In this document: piece by piece, positions 42,601 to 52,362 of the stretch | Numbering within the stretch: position 1 is the first letter of the stretch | How the letters are laid out: each line of letters opens with the position of its first letter | NCBI GenBank assembly: GCA_031260705.1 | Contig: JAISLA010000001.1 | Span: forward strand, 1-64,000 | Origin: Endomicrobium sp. | Lineage (GTDB): Bacteria; Elusimicrobiota; Endomicrobiia; Endomicrobiales; Endomicrobiaceae | DNA length: 64,000 nucleotides | Direction: 5' to 3' | Translations under genes and position numbers: made by a program | The notes under the pieces: generated by a model | What the model saw: the letters and a program-made list of their open reading frames with translations, nothing else | Databases searched by the model: none | Told to the model about the DNA's origin: nothing

Positions 42601-44275
42601 AGGAAATGTAGATATAAATGTCAGTTTATCTGGAAATATCAGCCGGCCTGAAGGGAGTATGTCAATAACCTCGATAAACGGATCTGTAATGGAAATTCTG
42701 TATGATAATTTTAACGTTGAAGTTGATTTCTCGGATAATTATGCGCGTATAAAAAAAGCCACTGTGTTTAAGCGGAATGAGATCAGCATATCTGCCTGGG
42801 GCGATTTTCCGTTATGGTTTGATAAAACTTTGTCCGAAAAAATGCGAAAGAAGTCTATAAATGTCGTTTATGAAATGGAAGATCACAAATTAAACGTCTT
42901 AAGATATTTGTCTGAGGACTATATTAATCCCCTTTCCGGAAAAATGTTATTGAAAGGATCTTTTGAGGGAACTTATGAGGAAATAAAAAATACCGGCAGA
43001 CTTTTAATAACGGGAGGATCTTTTAGAGCAAAGAATTATATTGATAAGGTAAGAGATATGTCTGTTGAAATATCGCTTATTGAAAATTTAATTAGAATTG
43101 ATAAGTTTAATTTTAAGTCCGGATCAGGAGAATTAAATATTTACGGACAGCTGAAACTTGACAATTTTAATATCAAGGATTTTGATATAAGGCTTGTTAC
43201 AGATGGTAAGGGAATTTTTTTACGCGTTCTGGAGCTGCCGATACAGAGCATTATAGGATCTAAATCGTTTCTGCAGGATTATTCCGTCGGCGATCTGAGT
43301 TTTGACGTTAGAGTACAAGGTCCCTCGGTAAAACCTAAAGTTTCAGGATTGGTTTCGCTTGAAAATACGCGTTTTACGTTTCCGGGAAGCAACGACGCAG
43401 ATATAGACTCTTTTATTCCTGAAAACACTGAATTTGATTTGAAATTAATAACCGCGAAGAATACAAGATTTGAAAATTCTTTTGCTTATGCGTTAATAGA
43501 CGGTTTTTTGTACATCAAAGGTCCTTATAATAATCTGAGAACGAATGGAATAATTGAAACTTCAAATGGCAGAATAAGCTATCTCGGACTCATATTTAAC
43601 ATACTAAATGCCAAAGTAGAAATAATGGACGCAATGTACGGAAATCAGGTTTACATCACTGTCGAAGGGGAGACGACAATGGTTTCACAAACAGGAGATG
43701 AACCAGAAACTATAAAGCTGATTATTGACAAGTCCGAAATATCTAAAATATCGCAGAACTCTGTAAGATTTTCTTCAAAAGACAATCCGAATATGGATTC
43801 GCGTAAAGCTCTTGAAAAAGCTACAAGAACTGAGCGGGATGCAAAAGTAGATATGGCAGATGGTAAAAGTGTATTGGATTTTAAGATGAAACAGTGGATT
43901 TTGCGTTTAGTTGATCAGTCTCTTGCAATGCCTTTTACAAAAATGATTTTACGTAAAACCGGATTTATCGATGATTTCAGAATTTCTTACGTTCAGACTG
44001 TTGCCGGTGTTTACGGTACGGAAGATCATATATTTACAAATTTATTTTCGGGCACAAAATATTCAGTTGAAAAAAATCTTACAAATCAAATTCTTCTTGG
44101 ATATTCGATTATTTTTGACGAGCTTGGCAGAAAGCTTGATTTTCGACATGAAATAGAAATCATATATAAACTTACTAATAATTTGTTTTTAGCCAGTAGC
44201 TACGTCCTTGAGTCCGCAGGGCGGGTCCGCCAGACTGATATAAAATTGATGGTTCAGTATCAAATGCATTTCTAA
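39662..44275 (+). CDS. TamB/DUF490-like translocation and assembly protein, 1537 aa
   Basis: N-terminal TM anchor, long AsmA/TamB-like beta-rich repeats, C-terminal TamB-like region (GRISYLGLIFNILNAKVEI..., GRKLDFRHEIEIIYKLTNNLFLASSYV). Confidence 0.82.
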   Translation: MCRSFKHTIYVLIVLAVLVSLYCARAFIFVPFIQKYISVKTGYKVKFDNFYILPFSVTFANVDVDNMIAIREITFKLSPIKFFVHITAPLNCINQINISKLEISLNENPKDKNVSSDKRSINVKLPESEIAIFIDEAVVKNDNSRLLEIIDADILINHDKITLESGMCALGVPVKVSSHIERAAGDIFNTSSVFTAKDKVDMLLKSTGTIDLSSLDITQNIAVEKLIYNRFKLIGSSGVFSKTGDAYKINLTGDFGKFEFNSFSGGATEAKSEIDISKINKSMSGDISLNFKGQDSISVFGLNVTDLVVFGFKLGNFNLSGTKNRGGIYSILCLYGTGGKIEIDYAKGGDYKAKLIIKNKIAGTVRGNMETGEVTADMKNIDVAYIPFIGTSAKGIVNISGAMDEISGHIDFTSKNFTTSGRNATDMTGSITKNNDMYVFNFYKSDNSVALNNVIKSGEIISTDFKFINVDVSNILRICGYPKYDVAGIASGRVKYEKDLVTEFDIKVFDGMIYDNKFKKFEAKGDINLNRINIKCFVLKNYSDEIIADITGLLGFTEINPISSLYVNLKDINAGGIKVSGYAAFQGSLSDNNEIKGIIESTGASISGVSLGNILADATISTKRFEISNLKSDNNIEASAIADFKENKISGSLYFKNTDIKGIHAGVSGFLSSSVKFSGRLDNPDIKILAFVERGKYLSQSFSFSSELEYKNNSIKVNRAMLSADKMKVALKGNYLNGGVLSLNVENLTENIINVFVGFKTPIKGSFSGNGFFSAKEGKQYLKMFLEAKSVYIKTIKLDDVKYDVEINGSNIAVSSFSAKVFDSEIRVDKGFFNIENGKYGLDLLLINTHVGPVDLFGNIKLSGKMTKRKGSSIYSSGTVDLQNFWLNRQKLSFSHFDYTVKDRTLKFLQKADGINLGSFLCLIVFGDVISVKEFNISKDKASLGLKADFSKDSVNLEIKSSNIDWCFISDVLNLPGALKGNVDINVSLSGNISRPEGSMSITSINGSVMEILYDNFNVEVDFSDNYARIKKATVFKRNEISISAWGDFPLWFDKTLSEKMRKKSINVVYEMEDHKLNVLRYLSEDYINPLSGKMLLKGSFEGTYEEIKNTGRLLITGGSFRAKNYIDKVRDMSVEISLIENLIRIDKFNFKSGSGELNIYGQLKLDNFNIKDFDIRLVTDGKGIFLRVLELPIQSIIGSKSFLQDYSVGDLSFDVRVQGPSVKPKVSGLVSLENTRFTFPGSNDADIDSFIPENTEFDLKLITAKNTRFENSFAYALIDGFLYIKGPYNNLRTNGIIETSNGRISYLGLIFNILNAKVEIMDAMYGNQVYITVEGETTMVSQTGDEPETIKLIIDKSEISKISQNSVRFSSKDNPNMDSRKALEKATRTERDAKVDMADGKSVLDFKMKQWILRLVDQSLAMPFTKMILRKTGFIDDFRISYVQTVAGVYGTEDHIFTNLFSGTKYSVEKNLTNQILLGYSIIFDELGRKLDFRHEIEIIYKLTNNLFLASSYVLESAGRVRQTDIKLMVQYQMHF

Positions 44276-44561
44276 CTGTCTGCAGGAAAATGAAATAAAG
44301 AAAACAAAAAAATAAAAATCGGCAAATAAAATGAAAATACTTAAGCTGGTTTTAAAAGATTTTAAAGGGTTCGTTGTTAGAAGCAGTGTATATTGCCGCT
44401 GCCCCTCTATAGGCTGGCTGCAATTTGATGCGTGTAAGATTGATATAGAGTAAAGTTTTATTGGCCAGCGGGACAGTTAAAAACAGTTGGCGAGAACGCA
44501 AGTTTGTAACAGCAGATTATGTTCTAAGATAATGGAATGTCATATCTGATCGATACGAGAT

Positions 44562-44591
44562 TTGTCTGATTTATGGTTTTTATATTATAAT
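44562..44591 (+). promoter_or_regulatory. Sigma70-like promoter TTGTCT-N18-TATAAT upstream of argH
   Basis: -10 overlaps the ATG at 44590, supporting ATG 44620 as the real start. Confidence 0.5.
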
Positions 44592-44619
44592 GTCCGCAAA
44601 TGCAAAAAGGGGAGTAATA

Positions 44620-45948
44620 ATGCAAAGTTTTGACCAGTTTATAGGATCATTTTCTTTTGACAGCAGGCTTGCGGAAGTTGACATTACTGGCTCAATAGCT
44701 CATACGAAGATGCTTATAAAAACCAAAATTATAAGTGCTTCAGACGGCAGAAAAATTGTTTCAGGATTAACATCTATTTTAAAAGATGTGGAAAGAGGCT
44801 GGAAATTTCCCGAGGAAGAAGATATACATTATGCTGTTGAAAAAGAGCTTATGCGGAGAATAGGACCTGTTGGCGGTAAAATGCATACCGCAAGAAGCAG
44901 AAACGATCAGGTTGCCGCCGATTTGAGAATTTATTTAAAACGGGAAATCGGAATTGTTGAAAATCTTATAAACAATTTTCAGAAAGTGCTTGTTGAAAAG
45001 GCAGGCGAAAATATTGATGTTGTGATGCCCGGTTTTACGCATTTGCAGCCGGCCCAGCCGGTTTTGGCGGCTCATCATCTTCTTGCTTATGCATGGATGA
45101 TGCAAAGAGACAAGGAAAGACTTGCCGACTGTTATAAAAGGACTGATGTTTTGCCTTTGGGAAGTGCTGCTTTGGCAGGAACATCTTTCAATGTTGACAG
45201 ACAATATACGGCAAAACTTCTAGATTTTGAAAATATAAGCGAAAATTCTCTGGACGCCGTAAGCGACAGGGATTTTGCCGTAGAATTTGTTTTCTGTACG
45301 TCTTTAACGGCTTTACATTTGACGAGGTTTTGTGAAGAGATAATTTTATGGATGAATCCGGAATTCGGTTATATAACTATAGATGACAAATTCACGTCGG
45401 GTTCATCAATAATGCCGCAGAAAAGAAATCCGGACTGTGCCGAAGTTATAAGAGGAAAATCAGGAAGAATTTTTGGCGATTTAGTTGCGCTTCTTACTAT
45501 AATAAAATCTTTACCGCTTGCTTATAATAGAGATTTACAGGAGGACAAGCCGCCTGTTTTTGACGCATTGGACAATATTAAAATGTGTCTTGAAGTTATA
45601 AATGAAATGACGGAAAGTTTAAAATTTATCGGAGAAAGAGCTTTAAAAAGTACGGAGAAAGGTTTTATTGCAGCGACTGAAATAGCTGATTATCTTGCGA
45701 GAAATAATGTGCCTTTCAGAACAGCTCACGGCATAGTTAAAGATATTGTTTTATATTGCAGAAAAAATTCAAAGACATTGAATGAACTTTCTATTGAGGA
45801 ATACAACGGCTTTTCAAAAATATTTAAAAAAGACATATTCAAATATTTGGATGCAAAAAATATTGCCAATATGAAGACTTCTTACGGCGGGACGTCAAAA
45901 AAATCTATTTTGTGGCAGATAGATAATATTAAACAGAAATTAAGATGA
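44620..45948 (+). CDS. argH: Argininosuccinate lyase
   Basis: DIHYAVEKEL, HTARSRNDQVAADLR, GFTHLQPAQPV, GSSIMPQKRNPD signature; RBS GGGGAG. Confidence 0.97.
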   Translation: MQSFDQFIGSFSFDSRLAEVDITGSIAHTKMLIKTKIISASDGRKIVSGLTSILKDVERGWKFPEEEDIHYAVEKELMRRIGPVGGKMHTARSRNDQVAADLRIYLKREIGIVENLINNFQKVLVEKAGENIDVVMPGFTHLQPAQPVLAAHHLLAYAWMMQRDKERLADCYKRTDVLPLGSAALAGTSFNVDRQYTAKLLDFENISENSLDAVSDRDFAVEFVFCTSLTALHLTRFCEEIILWMNPEFGYITIDDKFTSGSSIMPQKRNPDCAEVIRGKSGRIFGDLVALLTIIKSLPLAYNRDLQEDKPPVFDALDNIKMCLEVINEMTESLKFIGERALKSTEKGFIAATEIADYLARNNVPFRTAHGIVKDIVLYCRKNSKTLNELSIEEYNGFSKIFKKDIFKYLDAKNIANMKTSYGGTSKKSILWQIDNIKQKLR

Positions 45949-46595
45949 GAAAGTTTGTAGTCTTTTTTGTCCTGGCTTTTATGGTTCAGTGTCTGCTTGG
46001 TGTCTACTTGCCGGTAGAATAGAAAAAGTTCTGACTGAAGCGTCAAGTGTTCAGTTAGCTTTGTCAATAAATCCCGATATACTGGAATATGTGGAGAATA
46101 TTGAACATGCAACGCAGAGAGTTAAAGAATCAAGATTACTGTATTTCCCCAACATTAATTTGAATTTAAACTTATCCTCATTTAATAGCCGCGGTTCTGT
46201 GATAATGTATAATGAATCATTGCGATTCCTAGTTTGTCAGCCGGTCGGGAAAAAGAATTTGTATTATTCTACGAGACTTTCAATCTGGCAAAGCGTTTAT
46301 TCCGGCAGAAGGATAAAAGCCGCGAACAGACTTGCCGAAATAAGCATGAATAAAATAAAAAACGAGGAAAACATTGTTAAAAGCAAAGTAATCAACAATG
46401 TTAAGGTAATATTTAATGATTGTTTGTACTCAGAGAACTGTTAAGTTACTATTCAAAAATTTTAGAAGCGGAACAGAAGAAATTGCTGAAAAAAACGGAC
46501 ATTATAATAAAACTGATATTGATATAATCCGCAATTTAAATAAAAGCTATTACAATCTTGAGCTTGCCGTAGGAGTCGAGCTTGATTCTTATTAG
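45945..46595 (+). pseudogene. TolC-family outer-membrane efflux protein relic
   Basis: Signal peptide MRKFVVFFVLAFMVQCLLGV, stop, then LALSINPDILEYVENIEHATQRVKESRLLYFPNINLNLNLS, YNLELAVGVELDSY; about half normal length. Confidence 0.75.
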
Positions 46596-46609
46596 AAAAA
46601 TCCGTTTTC

Positions 46610-47175
46610 CTGCCGCAGTCCTTTTGTTTTTAACGGTTTTTTTATTGTTCCTACAAGTATACGCTTCCGTTTTTGAGTTGAAAATCTTGCAAGGGATATA
46701 TGCTGGGAATATATTTCAAATTTCAGCTATGTGTCGCTGATAAGTATGTTTTTAAGTGAAAATCTTTTTTCTAATGAAAGGCTTGAAAAATTTATAAGCG
46801 AGAATATGGGAGAAATAAATTTTAATCAACTGTAAACGCCTTTGGTCTGCCTTGCTGCCGACTTAAATACTGAAGAGAGAATTTTGCTGAAAGAAGGAAA
46901 CGTCGGTTTTGCCGCAAGAGCGAGCGTTGCAATTCCCAGTATTTTTAAGCCTGTTGAATATAGACAGCGTTATTTGGTTGATGTTGGGCTTGCGGAAAAT
47001 ATTCCGGTAAATGTCGCAAAGATTTTTGACGCGGATATTATTATCGCTGTTTTCGCAGCTACTGATATAAGTAAAAACGATGTCGATAATGTGTTTGCGA
47101 CTCTTAATGCAGGCAATATATATTCAGGGAAGAGCTTTGGATCAGGATAATTCAGTAAAATGATGGAGAAGTCTC
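46610..47175 (+). pseudogene. Patatin-like phospholipase relic
   Basis: TPLVCLAADLNTEERILLKEGNVGFAARASVAIPSIFKPVEYRQRYLVDVGLAENIPVNVAKIFDADIIIAV and frameshifted QAIYIQGRALDQDN; GxSxG nucleophile not found. Confidence 0.78.
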
Positions 47176-47178
47176 TGC

Positions 47179-47900
47179 TTGAATAGAATTTTATGTCTTA
47201 TACTGACACTTGCGTTTTATTTTTTCGCTTATAGAATTGATATTGGCGGAGTTTCATCATCAGATGAAGTTTTTTAAAAGAAATTAATGAAATTTCTGTG
47301 AAAATTGATGCGGCTAAAAATAAAAAAGAGGAAATAAAACTTCTTGAGCGTCTTGCTGAAATGCTTGTAAGTGGTGGGTAGCACGGACATGCTTTGGATA
47401 TATATTATAGACTTTTGAAATATAAAAAAGTTCTGAGAAGTAAAAAATTTAAATAAAGTATTGTGTAAAACTCGGAGAGGAGATATGTTTTTAAAAAGCA
47501 ACTTATATAATTCTTGCCGAAAAATCTTTTCTGGAAGTTTTAGCGATATTTGATAGAGAGATCCACAAGGCGCAAAAAATATCCGATGAAGTCTATTCAA
47601 TGAATTATTCTTATGCTACTGTTGATTTGATACAGGCTGAAATCGCTTATAAAATGGGAAAACTTTATGAAGCCGAAAGATATGCCTTTAACGCCTATAC
47701 AAAAGCAAAAAGATTTTCGTAGAAGAGCAAGCGCAAAAAATGATTGATTTTTTAAACAAAAGACGGGTATAGAGCGGGTATATTCTTTAAATGCCGGAGA
47801 ATATGCGGTAATTAGTAAAAATCCCACTTATTCAGATTCAGATCAAGCGGATAATACTCTTTTCCTCGATAATGCGACTACTGCAGCTTTCAGTTTCGTT
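47179..47900 (+). pseudogene. TPR-like secreted protein relic
   Basis: LNRILCLILTLAFYFFAYRIDIGG leader; scattered AEIAYKMGKLYEAERYAFNAYTKAKRF TPR-like helices in multiple frames. Confidence 0.42.
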
Positions 47901-47936
47901 CTTTTCCATCCGTTCATTGTGTGGAAAGTGATTTTT

Positions 47937-47966
47937 TTGACAGTAAATGCAAGGTTTTGGTAAAAT
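47937..47966 (+). promoter_or_regulatory. Sigma70-like promoter TTGACA-N18-TAAAAT upstream of lysA
   Basis: Consensus -35 and near-consensus -10 about 50 nt before the lysA GTG. Confidence 0.55.
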
Positions 47967-48014
47967 ACTGTTATAAATAATGAATGTGGGAATTAAAGAG
48001 GAAGCGGAGGAAAA

Positions 48015-49247
48015 GTGCCTCGATTTAAAGGGAATGATTTATATATCGAACAGGTAAAATTACCAGATATTGCAAAAAAGTATAAGACCAGTACCTATGT
48101 TTATTCAAAGAGTAAGATTGTGACTAACTTTGAAAACTATAAAAAAGCATTAGGTTCTAGAAAAGGGCTTATATGTTTTGCCTGTAAAACAAATTCAAAT
48201 GGAACGATTTTAAAGTTGCTTGCTAAACTCGGAGCCGGAGCAGATACAACTTCCGGCGGCGAAATATACAGATGTTTAAAAGCGGGTTTTGATCCATCAA
48301 AGATAGTCTATGCGGGCGTAGGTAAAACCGCAGAAGAGATAGAATATGCTTTAAAAAGCAGAATTTTTATGTTTAATGTTGAATCTTTTGAGGAACTTGA
48401 CGCAATAGATAAAATAGCCGCTAAAATTAAAGTTAAGGCAAAAATTGCATTCCGAATAAATCCTCATGTTGATCCTGATACTCATTCTTATATAGTTACC
48501 GGCAAAAAAGGAACAAAGTTCGGTATTCCCTACGAAGAAGCGGTGAAAGCGTATTTAGCTGCAAAGCAAAAGAAAAATATTGAAATCTTCGGGATACATT
48601 CGCATATCGGTTCGCAGATTTTGGATATCGGTTCGTTTAAGCTTGCGGCGCAGAAAATAAAAAAGATTGTTGACAACGTGGAAAAGAACGGCATAAAACT
48701 TGAATATGTAAACTTCGGCGGTGGTCTCGGTATCGAATATAAAAAAGATCAGAAAGCTCCGTCTCCTGAGCAACTGATGTCAGAACTTTTTCCGGTGTTT
48801 GACGAAAATAAGAAATTTATTTTTGAACCCGGTCGTTCAATAATAGCAAATGCCGGGCATCTTCTTGCGAAAGTTATATATAGGAAAATTTCAGGCGAAA
48901 AAAGTTTTCTTATTACTGACGCCGGAATGAACGATTTAATAAGACCTACTTTGTATGGAGCTTATCACGAGATTTTGCCTGTAAAAATGGCAGATGATAA
49001 AAAAGTTAAAACCGATGTTGTGGGACCTATATGTGAAAGCGGCGACTTTATGGGTAAAGACAGAATGCTTCCTTTTGTGGAGCAGGGCGAATATCTTCTT
49101 ATAACTTGTGCCGGAGCTTATGGATTTGCGATGTCGTCGGAATATAATTCTAGACCTTTGCTTGCGGAAGTTTTAATTGATGGCGACAAAACCATGTTAA
49201 TAAGAAAAAGAGCAAAATATGAGGATTTGTTGTTGAACGAGGTTTGA
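48015..49247 (+). CDS. lysA: Diaminopimelate decarboxylase
   Basis: FACKTNSNGTILKLLAKLGAGADTTSGGE, HSHIGSQI, FGGGLGI, EPGRSIIANAG, GPICESGD. Confidence 0.96.
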   Translation: MPRFKGNDLYIEQVKLPDIAKKYKTSTYVYSKSKIVTNFENYKKALGSRKGLICFACKTNSNGTILKLLAKLGAGADTTSGGEIYRCLKAGFDPSKIVYAGVGKTAEEIEYALKSRIFMFNVESFEELDAIDKIAAKIKVKAKIAFRINPHVDPDTHSYIVTGKKGTKFGIPYEEAVKAYLAAKQKKNIEIFGIHSHIGSQILDIGSFKLAAQKIKKIVDNVEKNGIKLEYVNFGGGLGIEYKKDQKAPSPEQLMSELFPVFDENKKFIFEPGRSIIANAGHLLAKVIYRKISGEKSFLITDAGMNDLIRPTLYGAYHEILPVKMADDKKVKTDVVGPICESGDFMGKDRMLPFVEQGEYLLITCAGAYGFAMSSEYNSRPLLAEVLIDGDKTMLIRKRAKYEDLLLNEV

Positions 49248-49438
49248 GGAGTTGCCGTTTCGAGGCGGGTAAAGAAAAATGTCGTTATGAAAGGCTGAGG
49301 ATTTTGAACAAAATATGGAAGACCGGATGCTTTAAGACTTCAAGACAAAGTTGTTTTGCTTTTCGGCACATAATAAAGATAAAAATGCGGATATTTCGGA
49401 AATAAAGTCTTTTGCTATGACAAGAGAAAGAGATAAAA

Positions 49439-50257
49439 ATGAATATAAACTTTTCAAAACTTACTGCTGCCGGAAATGATTTTGTTTTGATAGACAACAG
49501 AGAAAATATAATTGCCCAAGAAAACTGTCAGACTCTTGCAAAAAAACTCTGCAATAGAAAATATTCAATCGGAGCTGATGGTTTAATTTTACTTGAGAAA
49601 AGTGCTTGTAAAGATTTTAAAATGAAATATTTTAACTCTGACGGCTCTTATGCTTCTATGTGCGGAAATGGAGGGAGATCCATTGCGAAATTTGCTTATG
49701 ATTTGGGTGTTGCAAATTTGAAAATGGTTTTTGAAACTGATGCAGGAATTATAAACGCCGAAATTTTGCCAGAAGACAGAGTAAAGCTTGATTTATACGA
49801 TCCTAGAGATTTAAAGAAAGATATAAAAGTTGAAGTCAATGGGAAAGAGTTTGATGTCGATTTTATAAATACCGGCGTTCCGCATGCAGTCATATTTGTT
49901 GACGATATTGAAAAGATTGATGTTTTTGGATACGGGAGAGCCGTAAAGCGTCATAAAACTTTTGCTCCTGCAGGTACAAATGTTAATTTCGTAAAAGTTA
50001 TAAAAGACAATACTCTTCTTGTGCGCACTTATGAAAGAGGCGTTGAGGATGAGACTTTAGCCTGTGGCACCGGCATAACCGCTTCGGGAATCATTTCTGT
50101 TCTTAAAGGTTTTGCGGAGTCTCCGGTTAAAGTGATTGCAAGAGGCGGAGACAAATTATCGGTTTCTTTAAGAAATCTAGAGGATAAAATAAGTAATGTT
50201 GTGCTTGAAGGACCTGCTCTTATAACGTTTAAAGGAACAGTTAAAATACAAAGCTGA
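49439..50257 (+). CDS. dapF: Diaminopimelate epimerase
   Basis: AAGNDFVLIDNR, NSDGSYASMCGNGGRSIAKFA, ERGVEDETLACGTGITASG. Confidence 0.97.
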   Translation: MNINFSKLTAAGNDFVLIDNRENIIAQENCQTLAKKLCNRKYSIGADGLILLEKSACKDFKMKYFNSDGSYASMCGNGGRSIAKFAYDLGVANLKMVFETDAGIINAEILPEDRVKLDLYDPRDLKKDIKVEVNGKEFDVDFINTGVPHAVIFVDDIEKIDVFGYGRAVKRHKTFAPAGTNVNFVKVIKDNTLLVRTYERGVEDETLACGTGITASGIISVLKGFAESPVKVIARGGDKLSVSLRNLEDKISNVVLEGPALITFKGTVKIQS

Positions 50258-50407
50258 GTGTAAAGAGTGCGGTTTTAAAGCAGTTTGGAGTCTGGACAGC
50301 GAGTTGACAACGGAAACAGCGTTGACGGTTTATTGTTGACTTAATGTTTCATGCTCTTTTTTACACTTTAAACTCAAAACTGACGCGAAGCGTCTCATGG
50401 GGGATTT

Positions 50408-51283
50408 ATGTTTTCGGGAGTATATACCGCGTTAATTACACCGTTTAAAGATGGCAAAGTTGATTTTGATGCCTTTGAAAAACTGATTGAAAATCAGTAC
50501 GAAAAAGGAGTCGATGGAATTGTTCCGTGCGGAACTACGGGTGAATCGCCTACGTTGTCCTGTGAAGAACATGAACAGGTTATAGAATTTTGCGTTGAAA
50601 AAGCAAAAGGAAAAATGAAAGTTCTTGCGGGAACCGGTTCTAATTCTACGGATGAAGCAATACACTTTACACGAACTGCAAAGAGAGTGGGTTGCGACGG
50701 GGTATTAGTAGTTTCGCCGTATTATAATAAACCTACGCAGAAAGGTTTATATCTGCATTTTAAAACTATAGCTGATACGGTAGATATTCCGATTGTGCTT
50801 TACAATATTGCCGGAAGAACTTCCGTAAATATTGAATCTGCGACAATAGCAAAACTTTTTAAGGACTGCAAAAATATTATAGGCGTAAAAGAAGCATCAG
50901 GATCTTTGGATCAAATGAGTGCTATAAAATCTTTAGTGCCTGATATAGAACTTATTTCAGGAGATGATGTGCTTACTCTCCCTTTATTATCGATAGGCGG
51001 GATTGGAGTTATTTCAGTTTTGTCTAACATTATTCCTACTGAAATTGTATCTCTTGTAAAAACTTTTGAAAAAGGCGATTTAAAAGAAGCGATGAAAATC
51101 CACTACAAACTGCTGCCTTTAGTAAAATTAATGTTTATAGAGACAAATCCTATACCGGTAAAAAAGGCTGCTTCGCTGCTTGGCATGTGCAGTGCGGATC
51201 TAAGGCTTCCGATGTGTGAAATGGAAGAGCCGAACAGACTAAAACTTGAGAAGGTATTGAAAGATTTTGGTTTGTTAAAATAA
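50408..51283 (+). CDS. dapA: 4-hydroxy-tetrahydrodipicolinate synthase
   Basis: GVYTALITPF, GIVPCGTTGESPTLS, VVSPYYNKPTQKGLYLHF, VLYNIAGRTSVNI, GVKEASG. Confidence 0.97.
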   Translation: MFSGVYTALITPFKDGKVDFDAFEKLIENQYEKGVDGIVPCGTTGESPTLSCEEHEQVIEFCVEKAKGKMKVLAGTGSNSTDEAIHFTRTAKRVGCDGVLVVSPYYNKPTQKGLYLHFKTIADTVDIPIVLYNIAGRTSVNIESATIAKLFKDCKNIIGVKEASGSLDQMSAIKSLVPDIELISGDDVLTLPLLSIGGIGVISVLSNIIPTEIVSLVKTFEKGDLKEAMKIHYKLLPLVKLMFIETNPIPVKKAASLLGMCSADLRLPMCEMEEPNRLKLEKVLKDFGLLK

Positions 51284-51514
51284 AAAGTTAAGCAGACATC
51301 GTTCTCTTATACTGTTTTACAAACATCCGGAATTTTCAATTATTTGTCGGAAAGCAGTTCTTTAGGGATGATGGGAGTATATAGAATGTTGCTCCCGTCT
51401 CTGTTTTTTACTTTTAACTTTTAAGTGGGGAAATGTATCTGACCGCGCTATTTGCGCTTCTCCCGGCGGAACAGACGGGTTAGTATATTTTTTTGTTATA
51501 TTAGGAGTTTTCAA

Positions 51515-52288
51515 ATGAAGATAACAGTTTGCGGTGCTGCCGGAAGAATGGGACAAGCAATACTTGCTATAGTAAAATCAGATGAAAATGTTAAAATTGC
51601 GGGCGCTTTGGAATATGACGGAAACAGAGCGATAGGCATAGGCGATCCAGTCTTATCTTCTGTCGGTGATTTAGAAAAATTTTTATCTGAAACAGATGCT
51701 TTAATAGATTTTACAAATCCTGAAAGCACTTTAAGAAATTTAGAAGCTGCAGGAAAATATAAAGTGCCCGTAGTTATAGGAACAACGGGTTTTAATGAAG
51801 AGCAGAGAAAGAAAATAGCGAAAATATCAAAAAGTATTCCTGTTGTTTTTTCACCTAATATGTCTGCAGGCGTAAATATTTTATTTAAACTCGTTGAGGC
51901 TGTCGCAAAAAAAATTCCAGATTATGATATTGAGATAGTTGAGCTGCATCACAATAAAAAGAAAGATTCGCCGTCTGGAACAGCAGCAAAACTCGCAGAA
52001 ATTGCGGCGGCTTCCATAGGAAAGAATATTGACGATGTGGGTGTTTTCGGCAGACATTCTGCTAATGCGGTAAGAAAGAAAGATGAAATCGGTTTGCATT
52101 CTGTAAGAGCCGGAGATATTGTCGGAGATCACACGGTATATTTTGCAGGACCTGGAGAAAGAATTGAATTGACTCACAGAGCTCATTCAAGAGATACTTT
52201 TGCGGCAGGTGCCGTTAGAGCGGCTAAGTGGGCAGCTGGACGAAAACCCGGGTTGTATGATATGTCAGATGTGCTTTCTTTGAAATAA
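51515..52288 (+). CDS. dapB: 4-hydroxy-tetrahydrodipicolinate reductase
   Basis: VCGAAGRMGQAI, VVIGTTGF, SPNMSAGVNI, ELHHNKKKDSPSGTA; start at ATG 51515. Confidence 0.97.
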   Translation: MKITVCGAAGRMGQAILAIVKSDENVKIAGALEYDGNRAIGIGDPVLSSVGDLEKFLSETDALIDFTNPESTLRNLEAAGKYKVPVVIGTTGFNEEQRKKIAKISKSIPVVFSPNMSAGVNILFKLVEAVAKKIPDYDIEIVELHHNKKKDSPSGTAAKLAEIAAASIGKNIDDVGVFGRHSANAVRKKDEIGLHSVRAGDIVGDHTVYFAGPGERIELTHRAHSRDTFAAGAVRAAKWAAGRKPGLYDMSDVLSLK

Positions 52289-52362
52289 ATTCTTGAGCGA
52301 AGTTTGGCTATAACAACAAAAAATTTAATGCAGATTATGATCTCGTAAGGAGAACTGAAAAA

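Noticed and set aside
50258-50407. Lysine riboswitch upstream of dapA
   Set aside because: No recognisable lysine riboswitch core could be found by eye; only generic hairpins.
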